64,000 nucleotides of DNA from assembly GCF_003026285.1 (NCBI RefSeq), contig NZ_PYOD01000001.1:62001-126000 (forward strand), given 5' to 3'. The notes beneath the pieces are model-generated. The model was given only the letters and a program-made list of their open reading frames with translations, was not told where the DNA came from and ran no database searches. Position numbers and translations under genes: made by a program. The DNA is from Photobacterium profundum. GTDB lineage: Bacteria; Pseudomonadota; Gammaproteobacteria; Enterobacterales; Vibrionaceae. Below are positions 9,119 to 18,442 of the stretch, in pieces; position 1 is the first letter of the stretch; the number at the start of each line of letters is the position of its first letter.

Positions 9119-9243
9119 CACATTTTCATTATGGATATTTCAATGATGCGCGTTATATGATCATCTGCACTCACCTACAATTCAGATTACTGATGGTTAT
9201 GATGAACGTTTTTAATCCTAACTTCTGGCTGCCTTTATACACC

Positions 9244-9283
9244 TCAAAATAAAAGAGGCTATTGCAATAAGCAACAACCTCTT
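9244..9283 (-). terminator. Terminator of the molybdenum hydroxylase operon
   Basis: AAGAGG (9253-9258) pairs with CCTCTT (9278-9283), with an inner TTGC/GCAA stem. On the minus strand it runs into a T-rich tail (9244-9254), 30 bp past the FAD subunit stop. Confidence 0.65.
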
Positions 9284-9312
9284 GAAGATAAAACAGACTA
9301 GTAATTCACTAC

Positions 9313-10212
9313 TTAGGCAAGTTGAGTTAACCAGCGCTCTAATAAATTCAATGACGCCCTGTGTCGATATTGCGCTGTCGAACGTTGATCATCGATAGGA
9401 CAAATTACTTTGCTGTAGCCACTCAGTATATTTTCAATAAATAACGGCTCACGTAGCATCTCAACAGGCTGACCAATAATTTTCTGCTCTAAAACAGTAC
9501 TGCGCACGACAGTTGGACCCACAGCCCCAAACGCGACTCGCCAATCTACCACTTTACCTTGCTCAACTTTTGCTAACCCAGCAACCGACAGTTTAGTTAA
9601 AGCATTCGCCGCCCGTGTGCCGACTTTGTGATAAAACGTAACGGGAAGATCTGCCTTAGGAATTATCACATGAGTCAGTACTTCTCCTTGCTGTAAGCTC
9701 GTTCTGCCAGGGCCGGTAATAAAGTTGGTTATCGGTATTTCACGTTGACCATGAATCGACGATAGAACAAGCTTCGCATCAAGCAAATACAAAGCAGGTA
9801 ACGAATCAGCTGCGGGTGAGGCATTACAAATATTACCCGCCATTGTGGCGCGGTTACGCAATGCTGGCGCGGCAATATTAGCGACACTTTGGCGTAGTAC
9901 ATCAGGCACTAGCGGATTAATTTCAATGTCGTGCAAGCTAACACCAGCACCAATACATAGACCAGATTGATACAAACCAGACTGTAAACCAGCCTCTTCA
10001 CCCAAATCAGGATCTAGTTCAATCGGCGTTATATGTTGTAACTCTTCAATAGCATCCAGAAAAATAACATCGTGTTTAAAATTGGGGGTTATTCCCGGTC
10101 GTGCAGTGTGCCTTACCATTAAATCAGTGCCACCTGAAAATAAGGTATGCTCACCCACGGCTAATTTGTCTAATGCCTGTTCTAAAGTATCTGGACGATA
10201 TACCGTTACCAT
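9313..10212 (-). CDS. Molybdenum hydroxylase FAD-binding subunit (XdhB-type)
   Basis: 299 residues, the size of XdhB-type subunits. FAD contacts are LFSGGTDLMVRH (residues about 22-33) and the ATMAGNICNASPAADSLPAL segment; the C-terminal CO-dehydrogenase flavoprotein domain follows. It passes electrons from the [2Fe-2S] clusters to NAD+ or another acceptor. The ATG overlaps the end of the [2Fe-2S] gene by seven bases, with GGAAGGAT as ribosome site, so the two are translationally coupled. It is the last gene of the operon. It differs clearly from the YgfM-like subunit at the left edge. Confidence 0.88.
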   Translation of the reverse strand: MVTVYRPDTLEQALDKLAVGEHTLFSGGTDLMVRHTARPGITPNFKHDVIFLDAIEELQHITPIELDPDLGEEAGLQSGLYQSGLCIGAGVSLHDIEINPLVPDVLRQSVANIAAPALRNRATMAGNICNASPAADSLPALYLLDAKLVLSSIHGQREIPITNFITGPGRTSLQQGEVLTHVIIPKADLPVTFYHKVGTRAANALTKLSVAGLAKVEQGKVVDWRVAFGAVGPTVVRSTVLEQKIIGQPVEMLREPLFIENILSGYSKVICPIDDQRSTAQYRHRASLNLLERWLTQLA

Positions 10213-10688
10213 AATCCTTCCCCTTTAGTGGCCGCAATATTCGCTGCATCGATAATCATTCCGTAACCCGTGCAACGGCAGAGGTTACCTGAAATAGCAG
10301 TACGAATTTCTTTTTCGGTTGGGTGCTGTGTCGGATCGCTTCGGCCATTTAATAATGCGTACAACGCCAATACCATTCCTGGCGTACAAAACCCACATTG
10401 CACCCCTTTTGCTTCTAACAACGCATCAATCACGCACTGACCTTTAGCGGTTTGCCTTAAGCCTTCGAGCGTCATAATATCTGCGCCTTCCGCTTGTGCG
10501 GTGGGCATCATGCAAGCATTTACTAATTGTCCATTAAATAAAACAGAACACGCCCCACACTCACCTTCACCACAACCTTCTTTCGTTGCTGTCTTTTTCA
10601 GGTTACCGCGTAATGTATTCAATAATGATTGCATCGGATCTGCATCCACGGAGACACATTCATTATTAAGGAAAAATTCAATTTTCAT
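10206..10688 (-). CDS. Molybdenum hydroxylase [2Fe-2S] subunit (XdhC-type)
   Basis: 160 residues. The N-terminal plant-ferredoxin domain has Cys in GCGEGECGACSV and NACMM. The C-terminal all-helical cluster domain has QCGFCTPGM and NLCRCTGYG. All eight cluster cysteines appear present. The start at 10688 (MKIEFFL) has AAGGAG six bases upstream. An ATG at 10709 overlaps the stop of the preceding gene as ATGA and could be used by coupling, adding seven residues, but it has a poorer site. It carries electrons from the Mo centre to FAD. Confidence 0.88.
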   Translation of the reverse strand: MKIEFFLNNECVSVDADPMQSLLNTLRGNLKKTATKEGCGEGECGACSVLFNGQLVNACMMPTAQAEGADIMTLEGLRQTAKGQCVIDALLEAKGVQCGFCTPGMVLALYALLNGRSDPTQHPTEKEIRTAISGNLCRCTGYGMIIDAANIAATKGEGLW

Positions 10689-10705
10689 CTTGTTCTCCTT
10701 GATAT

Positions 10706-12892
10706 TCATACTGCGCTCCCTGATTCATTCGCTTTTATAACAACAGCCTTAACAATCGCTTTATTTTCTGCATATAACGCTTCGCATACTTTTTCGGGCG
10801 TAACTGGAATAGATGAAAATGGTTTACCAATCGCTAACTCAACGGCAGCGGCAAATGCAGCGGCTCCGCCATTATGAGTTAGTTCACCGCCCCCTTTGGC
10901 ACCATTAGGACCATATGGGTATGGATTATCCACCAAATCACTTTCAATGGATGGCACATCCAGTGCGGTTGGAATCACATAATCAGCCATGGTTTTCTGA
11001 GCAAACACCCCATCGCTAGTCAGTTCCATTTTTTCACAGCTGCCATAGCCAAGAGCTTGCACTAACCCGCCATCAATTTGGCCTTTAAATACCTGAGCAT
11101 CAATCGCACGCCCAATATCGTATACCGCCCATGCGCCCGTTATTTGTGTTTCACCAGTTGCCATATCGACATCAACTTCCACGACATTCACACCATAGCT
11201 AGTCACTTGGTAGGCATTGCCTTGATACGTATTTTGATCCCATACGTGATAGTCAGGCTTTCGATACACTTCTTCTAGCTCTTGATGTTCACCCTCTACC
11301 CAGCAAGATTTCAGCTTTTCAGCTGCTTTTTCGAGTAAATAGCCGACAATAACGATCGATCGCGAAGCAACAGTAGGACCAGAATCAGGCACAACACCGG
11401 TATCAGGTGTCGCTAAATGCACCGATTCAAGCGATTTGCAGAGACTATCTGCCACAATTTTACAGAAGGTTAAGCTTAACCCCTGACCAATATCAGTGTT
11501 CGATGCCAAAATATAAACATTGCCATCAGATTCTTTAACCAAGCGAACTTTAGCGCGTACCAAGGTATCTTCTAAATCCCCCGCAAAGCCACAGCCATGT
11601 TGGAAAATAGCCATACCAATCCCTTTACGGGTTGCTGTATTCGGCGCTTGATCCAAATAAGATCGTGTTTTTTGATAATAGTCAGATAAGTCAGTAATAC
11701 GTGCCATCATTTGATCGAGTACCAGATCACCAAAGATCTTCGCGCCCGTTAATGTAGTCGAATCTGATTGTAAAAAATGACGTTGCTTAAAGGCAGCAGG
11801 ATCTTGGCCTAATTGCTTTGCAACGTGATTAAGGTGAGTTTCGATGCAGAAACAAGTCTGCGGTGAGCCAAACCCGCGGAATGCACCTGTAGGCACAGTA
11901 TTGGTTGCCCAAGCATGCCCTTCGACACGTACATTAGGAATATCGTACACATTGGTGACAGTTGTGATCGAACGCTGAAGCACAATGCCAGAAAGGCTAA
12001 GGTAAGCACCGGAATTCACATCGAATGTCACGTCCATCGCGACAATGTTTCCATGCTTATCAATACCTGTACGGTAGTGAAATGCGACAGGGTGTCGCTT
12101 GGAGGTAAACGCAATATCTTCACTGCGTTCTAATACAATTCGAATCGGTTGCTGCAGCTTTTCTACCGCAACAGCTAACGGACCGGCAAGTACATCAGGG
12201 TAATCTTCCTTACCACCAAAGCCGCCCCCCGTTGGGCATTGAATCGCACGCACATGATCATGACCAAGCACAACAGCCATACAGTGATGCACATACCACG
12301 GGCATTGCATCGAACCTTCTATAACCACTTTGCCATCTTGTGGGTAACCAACCACACCTTGTGTTTCTAAGTAAATATGTTCTTGATAACCCGTACTGCA
12401 TGTTTCTTCAATAATGGTAACTGCTTGTGCAAAGCCCTCGTCGATATCACCTTTCGTCAACGCATGGGAATCAAATACATTGTCTGTTGAATGAATGGCG
12501 CCATCGATAAGTGCTTTTGATTGTTCAATAGTATAAGCAGGTGTCAGCGGCGAATATTCTACCTTTATTTGTTGCAGTAATTGCTCGATAACATCAGGAA
12601 CAAGACCAACTAATAAGAAAATCACTTGGCCAACGTAACGTACTTCTTTATCAGCGAATGCTGGCCAATCGATTTCAACAATTGGCAATACATTGTGTCC
12701 CGGAACATCTTTGGCACCAAACAAATGGTAGCCTTCAGGTAATTCCGGTACATAAACCGCTTTAATTACGCCTCTAGAACAAGAAGAGCGGAAAAACCGC
12801 CCTTCCAATAGTCCTTCGTAATGGCGGTCGGCAATATACTTCGCTTCTCCAGTGGCTTCTGCCAGCTTGAATCTAGTATTAACCGTATCCAT
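10706..12892 (-). CDS. Molybdenum hydroxylase Mo-cofactor subunit (XdhA-type)
   Basis: 728 residues. The N-terminal aldehyde oxidase/xanthine dehydrogenase a/b hammerhead (about 10-115) is followed by the Mo-pterin domain. Cofactor-binding segments are GGGFGGKEDYP (near 225), GAFRGFGSPQ and GQGLSLTFCK. The catalytic Glu lies in GAKGGGELTHNG near the C-terminus. The enzyme hydroxylates a purine-like heterocycle or aldehyde; its position after ygfK and ssnA favours a purine-like substrate. No in-frame UGA is needed, so it is not a selenocysteine protein, though a labile Se ligand cannot be excluded. The Met start at 12892 lies 14 bp after ssnA. Confidence 0.9.
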   Translation of the reverse strand: MDTVNTRFKLAEATGEAKYIADRHYEGLLEGRFFRSSCSRGVIKAVYVPELPEGYHLFGAKDVPGHNVLPIVEIDWPAFADKEVRYVGQVIFLLVGLVPDVIEQLLQQIKVEYSPLTPAYTIEQSKALIDGAIHSTDNVFDSHALTKGDIDEGFAQAVTIIEETCSTGYQEHIYLETQGVVGYPQDGKVVIEGSMQCPWYVHHCMAVVLGHDHVRAIQCPTGGGFGGKEDYPDVLAGPLAVAVEKLQQPIRIVLERSEDIAFTSKRHPVAFHYRTGIDKHGNIVAMDVTFDVNSGAYLSLSGIVLQRSITTVTNVYDIPNVRVEGHAWATNTVPTGAFRGFGSPQTCFCIETHLNHVAKQLGQDPAAFKQRHFLQSDSTTLTGAKIFGDLVLDQMMARITDLSDYYQKTRSYLDQAPNTATRKGIGMAIFQHGCGFAGDLEDTLVRAKVRLVKESDGNVYILASNTDIGQGLSLTFCKIVADSLCKSLESVHLATPDTGVVPDSGPTVASRSIVIVGYLLEKAAEKLKSCWVEGEHQELEEVYRKPDYHVWDQNTYQGNAYQVTSYGVNVVEVDVDMATGETQITGAWAVYDIGRAIDAQVFKGQIDGGLVQALGYGSCEKMELTSDGVFAQKTMADYVIPTALDVPSIESDLVDNPYPYGPNGAKGGGELTHNGGAAAFAAAVELAIGKPFSSIPVTPEKVCEALYAENKAIVKAVVIKANESGSAV

Positions 12893-12906
12893 AACGGGAT
12901 CTCACA

Positions 12907-14235
12907 TTAGTCTAATTGATCCATGGTTTTCCATAAACGCTGTGCCACTTTGCTGGCTTCTGCATAAATAGGTGCGATATCAAACGGGAATGCACGATCT
13001 TCGTATACGAAGCGCCCTTCCACCATCACGCTGTTCACATTACCCGCATTCATACCAAAAGCGACATGACCTGCAAGGTTATCAGCAACAAATGGCGTTG
13101 GGCTGGTGTAATCCAAGATGGTTAAATCAGCCTTATTATCTGCTTCAAGTCGACCGAACTTAGCACCAAAGTTACGGGCTAAAATCTCGTTACCATTCCA
13201 GAGGTTCTTCATGAAACTGTCTGGCCATAACGGACCACCAGCATCACGGTGTTTAAAGAACGAGAACTTCAATTCTTCAAGCATATCCGCCCCTATTCCA
13301 TCTGTGCCTAAAGCGACATTTTTGAAGCGAGTAAGCTTGTTGTTATAGCCCACATTATTGTTCATGTTTGAACGTGCGTTATGCACCAAGAAACCATCTT
13401 TCGCATTTAAAATATCGATATCACGATCGGATAAGAACAAGCCGTGTGCTAGCAAGGTCTTCTCATTAATCAGCCCGAAGCTATCTAAACGCTCTACAAT
13501 ATCTTGACCATAATGGTGGTGACTGTGCGTTACATCGTAGCGATCTTCTGCCACATGCACATGAATACCACGCCCTGTCGCTTGCACAGCTTCGGCCATC
13601 ATGGCTAAGCCGTCGTTAGTTACCGTAAACGGTGCATGAGCACCAATATGGGCTTCGACTAAATACGGTTCAGTGCCTTCTTCTTTTGCACGATCAATCA
13701 GCTGAGCAAAAGCGATATTTTCTTCAACACCCGCCATCATCTCTTTCATGCCACCATTGCGATCTGTGGTCTCAAAACAAGTCATGCCGCGAAGACCAGC
13801 TTTGATGAAACCTTTACGCATCGTACTGAGTGAACCACCAATGTAATTTGGTGACGCATGATGGTCGATAACCGATGTACAACCACTTTTAATCGCTTCA
13901 AGTGAACAAATTAAACCGCTGTAATACACCGCTTCTTCATCTAAGGCGCGATCCATACGCCACCAGAGATTCTTCAGGATCGAGATGAAATCAGGGCTTG
14001 GTTGAATATCTGCCATTACACCACGGGCTAACCCTGAGTAGAAATGGTTATGTGAACACACCAAACCTGGCATAACGAGCTTGCCATGCATCTCTTTTAC
14101 GATGGCATCTGGATATTTCATTGAAAGATTAGCGCCAACTTCTTTAATTGTGCTGCCATCAATCGCAATATCGACGCCTTCTTTAATAAATGCAGGTTCA
14201 AATTGCACAGCAGTTGCGTTTTTAAGTAATAACAT
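12907..14235 (-). CDS. ssnA: SsnA-type amidohydrolase
   Basis: 442 residues of the metal-dependent amidohydrolase superfamily. Metal ligands are visible: HNHFYSGL (residues about 62-64), a His in EAHIGAHAPFT, HVHVAED, a His in LLAHGLFL and an Asp in ALGTDGIGADM. Overall wording and length match E. coli SsnA, a putative deaminase/aminohydrolase always found near ygfK. It probably removes an amino group from a purine-like ring before or after hydroxylation; the substrate is unproven. AAGGAG lies upstream of the ATG, 15 bp after the ygfK stop, so it is co-transcribed. Confidence 0.9.
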   Translation of the reverse strand: MLLLKNATAVQFEPAFIKEGVDIAIDGSTIKEVGANLSMKYPDAIVKEMHGKLVMPGLVCSHNHFYSGLARGVMADIQPSPDFISILKNLWWRMDRALDEEAVYYSGLICSLEAIKSGCTSVIDHHASPNYIGGSLSTMRKGFIKAGLRGMTCFETTDRNGGMKEMMAGVEENIAFAQLIDRAKEEGTEPYLVEAHIGAHAPFTVTNDGLAMMAEAVQATGRGIHVHVAEDRYDVTHSHHHYGQDIVERLDSFGLINEKTLLAHGLFLSDRDIDILNAKDGFLVHNARSNMNNNVGYNNKLTRFKNVALGTDGIGADMLEELKFSFFKHRDAGGPLWPDSFMKNLWNGNEILARNFGAKFGRLEADNKADLTILDYTSPTPFVADNLAGHVAFGMNAGNVNSVMVEGRFVYEDRAFPFDIAPIYAEASKVAQRLWKTMDQLD

Positions 14236-14250
14236 TCCCTTACTCCTTAC

Positions 14251-17200
14251 CTATACGTCCACTTTGCCAAGTAGGTAGCTATGATGTGCATGCACGTAGC
14301 TAATAATGGTTGCTTCATCGGCTAACGACTCTGGCATATCGAGTTCACTTTGCTCATTGATGCTGAAGGTGTAAATTTCCCCTTCAGAACGTACTAGCAC
14401 TTCAGTTCCTTCGATATAGAAGCCTGCATTTGTGCTATTGGTAAAATCATCACGTAGGTTAAACAGAGTGAACTTATCTTTGTACGGTTTGCTGTCCCAT
14501 GGGCAGAACTGGGCACAGTTACCACATTCATTACAGTAAGCATCGAGGTGTATTGTTTGGAACTGATCACGGAAGCCCGGAATAGGCAGAGAAATGTTTG
14601 CACGGTTAGGACATACGTCGACACACTTGCTACAAACATACGAGCACTCTAAGCAACGCTGAGATTCTTGTTGGATAAACGCTTCATGGTCATCAATTTC
14701 AAGCATATTAGCTTCAATCAGCTTGACTTGAATTTCCCCTTTACGGGCATAAACATCGTCCACTTTCACATCTGATTTCACGGCAATTAAGTCATCATTT
14801 TGAGCTTCTCGCGCAAGAATCGTTGTTGCAGCTTTACGTCCACCAGAAATGGCAGAAACAATGGATGATGGGCCTGTACTTGCATCGCCCATTAGGAATA
14901 CATTCTCGACACTGGTTTCACCTGTTTCACTATTCACGACAGGCCAACCATCTTCGCCCATCGGAATACCAATACGGGTAAGTGCATCGCGATTGCTTTG
15001 CTCACCAACAGCGGTAATAAGCGCATCGACATGCAGCTCAACCGTTTCATCGGTTGCAACCGGACGACGGCGCCCTTTTTCATCAGGCTCACCCAACTTC
15101 ATAACTCGGGCAACTACCGTACCGTCAGCATTAAACTCTTCTGGGTTAGTCAAGAACATGAACTTCACACCATCTTCAACGGCTTCGTCATATTCTTCTT
15201 TATAAGCAGGCATCTCAGCCAATGTGCGACGGTACAATACAGTGACAGTTTCAACACCATCGACTTGCAATGCCGCTCTTGCACTATCCATTGCTGTATT
15301 GCCTGCACCAACAACGGCAACATGCTTACCCAATGTATGCATTGGAGTGTGTTCAGAGCTAGCTGTAAATTCGCCATCATTAAAACTACGTAAGAACTCT
15401 AACGACTTGAACACATTGGTGTTATCACCCGTTAGCGACATAGGGTTGCCTTTATCTGCCCCTATACCCAAACATACATATTTAAAGCCACTCGATTTCA
15501 GTGTATCCACCGTCATATGCGGATTACAGCCGTATTCGATATTCACACCATGATCTTGCACAAAGTCGATATCATGTTGAATCACTTCGGCAGGAATACG
15601 GAATTGAGGAATGATATTTTTAACCACACCACCTGCATTATGTTCTTTCTCAAAAACCGTTACAGGATGACCCGCACGTGCCATAAAGTAGGCCGCAGAT
15701 AAACCAGAAGGACCCGCACCAATCACAGCAACTGGGTGCTTTTCATTGTCTAAATCCGGTGCATGCCATTTGGCTTTATAGCCTTCCCAACCTTTTGCAA
15801 GGGCAACCTTTTTCATTTCACGAATGTTCAATGCACCTTCGTAATCACGACGGGTACAGTTGTACTGGCACTGGTGATCACAAATATGCCCTGTAATTGC
15901 AGGTAGCGCATTACGTGAATAAATCACTTCCAGCGCTTCGGTATACTGACTTAAACCCATCAAACGAATATATTCAGGAATGTCTTGGCTGATAGGACAT
16001 GCAGTTACACAAGGCGCAACGTAACAGTCGGTTAATGGCAACGCTTTTTTCACACTGATTTCTTCTGGTCCACGCCATTCTTTTTGCGTGTATTCCGCCA
16101 CTAAGGATTTAGCTGCCAAGGCTTCTAGTTTCACTAAATCAACTTTACCCATGCCCCATTCGCTGCTTGTTTCCAGCTCTTTGGCACAATCGGCTAAACG
16201 TAAATAACCACCAGGCTTCAGCAGATCGGTTGCCATCGTGATAGGACGAATACCCGTATCAAAAATCTCTTTGATATTGAATTTACTTGCGCCGCCAGAA
16301 TATGAGATAGGCAAGGTACCATTAAATTCACGCGACAATTCAAGCGCGACGTTAATAGATAATGGAAATAAAGCACGGCCCGACATGTACATTTCTTTGT
16401 CTGGCAAGCGGCCTTTTTTGTTCAGCGTGCCTAAGGTATTAGTTAATTTAACACCAAAGCCAATGCCCTTTTCTTTACCTAAATCAACCAAACGGTGAAG
16501 CATGGCTTTCGCAGGTTCAATTTGTAAATCGTGACTAAATGATTCTTCACTTAAGGAAATATAATCAAAGCCAGCGTTATCCATAATGCTACGAACACGC
16601 GTATAACCAAGTAATGTTGGGTTTAATTTTACGAAGGTATTGATATTTTTATCAGCAATCATGTAACGACAAATTGCTTCGATTTCATTTGGTGGGCAAC
16701 CGTGCATGGTCGATAACGTAACACCACGTGTTAGTTGAGTCGAAATACTGGCGGGTAAGCTCTCTAAACGTGAAAGACGGTGCTCAAAGCCGTAAGTTTT
16801 AATAAATGCAGGATCGCTAATGAAGGTTTTTAACTCTGCAACATACGCATGGAAATTCTCATGTTGGCTAGAATCGACCATATCATCGATATATTTCTGC
16901 ATTGGAGCAGTTTCAATACCAGCCAAGTCATAACCAACGCTCATATTGAAAACAAATGACTTATCTTCCCCTTCTGTACGAGGGTCAAAGACTTCTTCCA
17001 GCAGGTGTAGCGCAATCCATGCTTTTAAGTATTCATCGTATGCTTTAACTAAAGTGAACTCGGTAGACCATTCCGTATTGAAGCACTCATCTTCTGCATC
17101 AATACACGGTTTTGCAATTTCTAACTGATCCAATTTTTGGACAGTTTTAAGCTCCATGAAACGTCCGCCCGCTAACCACGAACAAATAATATTTTGTGCC

Positions 17201-17394
17201 AACTGCGTGTGTGGACCGGCTGCTGGCCCTACGGGTGTTTCACAATGTTCGCCCCAAACGGATAAGCTTTTGGCATTATCTTTACGATAAAACTGCTTCG
17301 ATGGGATTCCAAAAATGGACTTGCTCTCTTTGTATTCGCTAAACATACGATTGAGAAGCTCGCCAAATGGAACGGGACGCATGATGTCTCCCAT
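14251..17394 (-). CDS. ygfK: YgfK-type FAD/NAD(P), iron-sulfur oxidoreductase
   Basis: 1047 residues, the expected YgfK length. Order: a dihydroorotate-dehydrogenase-like barrel (about 1-420); a GltD-like linker with cluster cysteines (CYVAPCVTACP, CDHQCQYNC); a flavin/pyridine-nucleotide module with two dinucleotide loops (VIGAGPSGLSAAY and VVGAGNTAMDSA); and a C-terminal ferredoxin domain (about 916-970) with CSKCVDVCP and CNECGNCAQFCP. E. coli YgfK was named a putative selenate reductase subunit; it is now viewed as part of the selenium-dependent molybdenum hydroxylase gene set. First gene of the operon; the start at 17394 has AAGGAG. Paired palindromes lie about 285-320 bp upstream. Confidence 0.92.
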   Translation of the reverse strand: MGDIMRPVPFGELLNRMFSEYKESKSIFGIPSKQFYRKDNAKSLSVWGEHCETPVGPAAGPHTQLAQNIICSWLAGGRFMELKTVQKLDQLEIAKPCIDAEDECFNTEWSTEFTLVKAYDEYLKAWIALHLLEEVFDPRTEGEDKSFVFNMSVGYDLAGIETAPMQKYIDDMVDSSQHENFHAYVAELKTFISDPAFIKTYGFEHRLSRLESLPASISTQLTRGVTLSTMHGCPPNEIEAICRYMIADKNINTFVKLNPTLLGYTRVRSIMDNAGFDYISLSEESFSHDLQIEPAKAMLHRLVDLGKEKGIGFGVKLTNTLGTLNKKGRLPDKEMYMSGRALFPLSINVALELSREFNGTLPISYSGGASKFNIKEIFDTGIRPITMATDLLKPGGYLRLADCAKELETSSEWGMGKVDLVKLEALAAKSLVAEYTQKEWRGPEEISVKKALPLTDCYVAPCVTACPISQDIPEYIRLMGLSQYTEALEVIYSRNALPAITGHICDHQCQYNCTRRDYEGALNIREMKKVALAKGWEGYKAKWHAPDLDNEKHPVAVIGAGPSGLSAAYFMARAGHPVTVFEKEHNAGGVVKNIIPQFRIPAEVIQHDIDFVQDHGVNIEYGCNPHMTVDTLKSSGFKYVCLGIGADKGNPMSLTGDNTNVFKSLEFLRSFNDGEFTASSEHTPMHTLGKHVAVVGAGNTAMDSARAALQVDGVETVTVLYRRTLAEMPAYKEEYDEAVEDGVKFMFLTNPEEFNADGTVVARVMKLGEPDEKGRRRPVATDETVELHVDALITAVGEQSNRDALTRIGIPMGEDGWPVVNSETGETSVENVFLMGDASTGPSSIVSAISGGRKAATTILAREAQNDDLIAVKSDVKVDDVYARKGEIQVKLIEANMLEIDDHEAFIQQESQRCLECSYVCSKCVDVCPNRANISLPIPGFRDQFQTIHLDAYCNECGNCAQFCPWDSKPYKDKFTLFNLRDDFTNSTNAGFYIEGTEVLVRSEGEIYTFSINEQSELDMPESLADEATIISYVHAHHSYLLGKVDV

Positions 17395-17678
17395 GATAAA
17401 TCTCCTTGATGCTGTTTCTTTTTGTTATTACAGCCAGCACATTTCGTCGTGCAATGCGTAGGGCTCAGAAAGTGAGATAAATGCATTGATTTACCTCGTA
17501 ATGCATTCAATTGAGCAACTACTGAGCCAAACTTTTAAAACACGATAAATAAGAAGGAAATTCGTGACGAATGTCGAAAGAAAGGTAAAGAGTGTGATTA
17601 AGGTCAATAGACTGAATTTTCGGTTAATTAATAACAAAAACAGCCAATTGAGTATGATTCTTACTACGGGTTTAATTC

Positions 17679-17712
17679 CTATCAATTTAATAAATCGCTA
17701 TCACTTTGATAA
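17679..17712. promoter_or_regulatory. Paired 15-bp operator candidate upstream of ygfK
   Basis: Two 13/15 matches to CTATCAATTTGATAG, at 17679-17693 and 17698-17712, starting 19 bp apart. The perfect copy is at 747-761 with its own partner 20 bp away. The pair is in the 5' region of the ygfK operon. Confidence 0.5.
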
Positions 17713-17739
17713 TGGGAAAAATGATAGTGGAATGATTTA

Positions 17740-17832
17740 TCATTGAAACAAGCCCTTGAGATAGAGCATAGCAGTAATGTTTGGTTGGATATCAAGAATA
17801 CATAGGGCCTAAATTTCTTTAGGCCATTTTTT
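17740..17832 (+). ncRNA. Candidate small RNA ending at an orphan terminator
   Basis: GGCCTAAA (17806-17813), a TTTC loop and TTTAGGCC (17818-17825), then six T, form a classic plus-strand terminator. No plus-strand gene lies upstream, since the neighbour on the left is leftward ygfK. A TTGATA at 17706 could be a -35 box. The 5' end given here is a guess. Alternatively it could stop antisense transcription from the operator region. Confidence 0.35.
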
Positions 17833-17928
17833 GGTGCTGATCGTAAGTGGTATTGCAAAACTTCGTAACTATTGCGCCAACTCAAAGGGGGATTACCGCT
17901 GGCTAAGTTATCGGTTTTTCAATACGTC

Positions 17929-18177
17929 TTACTTATAAAACGCTTTAACCGTTCCTTTTACCGTAACAATAAGCGGTTGACCGCGACGGTCTAATGCTTT
18001 GTGTGATGCGACTTTTACCCAACCTTCACTGATGCAATATTCTTCAACATCGAAACGCTCTTTACCATTAAGCAGAATACCAATTTCATGCTCGAAAACT
18101 TCTGCCACATGGTGCGGGCTACGAGGGTTACCCGCAAGGTGATCCGGTAATTCTGGGCGTGAGTTAGTATCGTTCAT
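17929..18177 (-). CDS. DUF3297-family small protein
   Basis: 82 residues, soluble. The run RSPHHVAEVFEHEIGILLNG followed by KERFDVEEYCISEGWVKV and GQPLIVTVKGTVKAFY fits the DUF3297 family of about 80 residues found in many proteobacteria. The function is unknown. Monocistronic, with the start at 18177. Confidence 0.75.
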   Translation of the reverse strand: MNDTNSRPELPDHLAGNPRSPHHVAEVFEHEIGILLNGKERFDVEEYCISEGWVKVASHKALDRRGQPLIVTVKGTVKAFYK

Positions 18178-18442
18178 GTTTGTGACCTGTCGTAAATAAA
18201 AAGTGCGCTATTGTAGAGAATATAGGCCTAACGCTCAAGAGCTGCAGTAATAAATCGTATTAATACATTCATATGTATACGCCATCAGTGACTTGATTTC
18301 TTTTATAAAATTATATTTTTCAGTCAGAGCATCAAAACGCAACCAACTCGATGCCGTTTGATACAGGCAAGGTCAAAGGTATTATTTTCCGTTATAATGC
18401 CCTACTCGTTATATACCCTTCTTTAAGAGGTATTAAAATACC

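Larger units (their letters stand above)
17395..17928. other. Regulatory region upstream of the ygfK operon, no protein gene supported
   Basis: 534 bp. Contains the operator pair at 17679-17712 and an orphan plus-strand terminator at 17806-17832. Frames of about 60 codons exist on both strands but lack ribosome sites and recognisable sequence. Confidence 0.6.

Noticed and set aside
10706..12892. Selenocysteine in the Mo subunit
   Set aside because: The frame is complete without an in-frame UGA.
17491..17746. Frames of 60-64 codons on both strands upstream of ygfK
   Set aside because: No ribosome sites, AT-biased composition, unlikely protein sequences; the interval looks regulatory.
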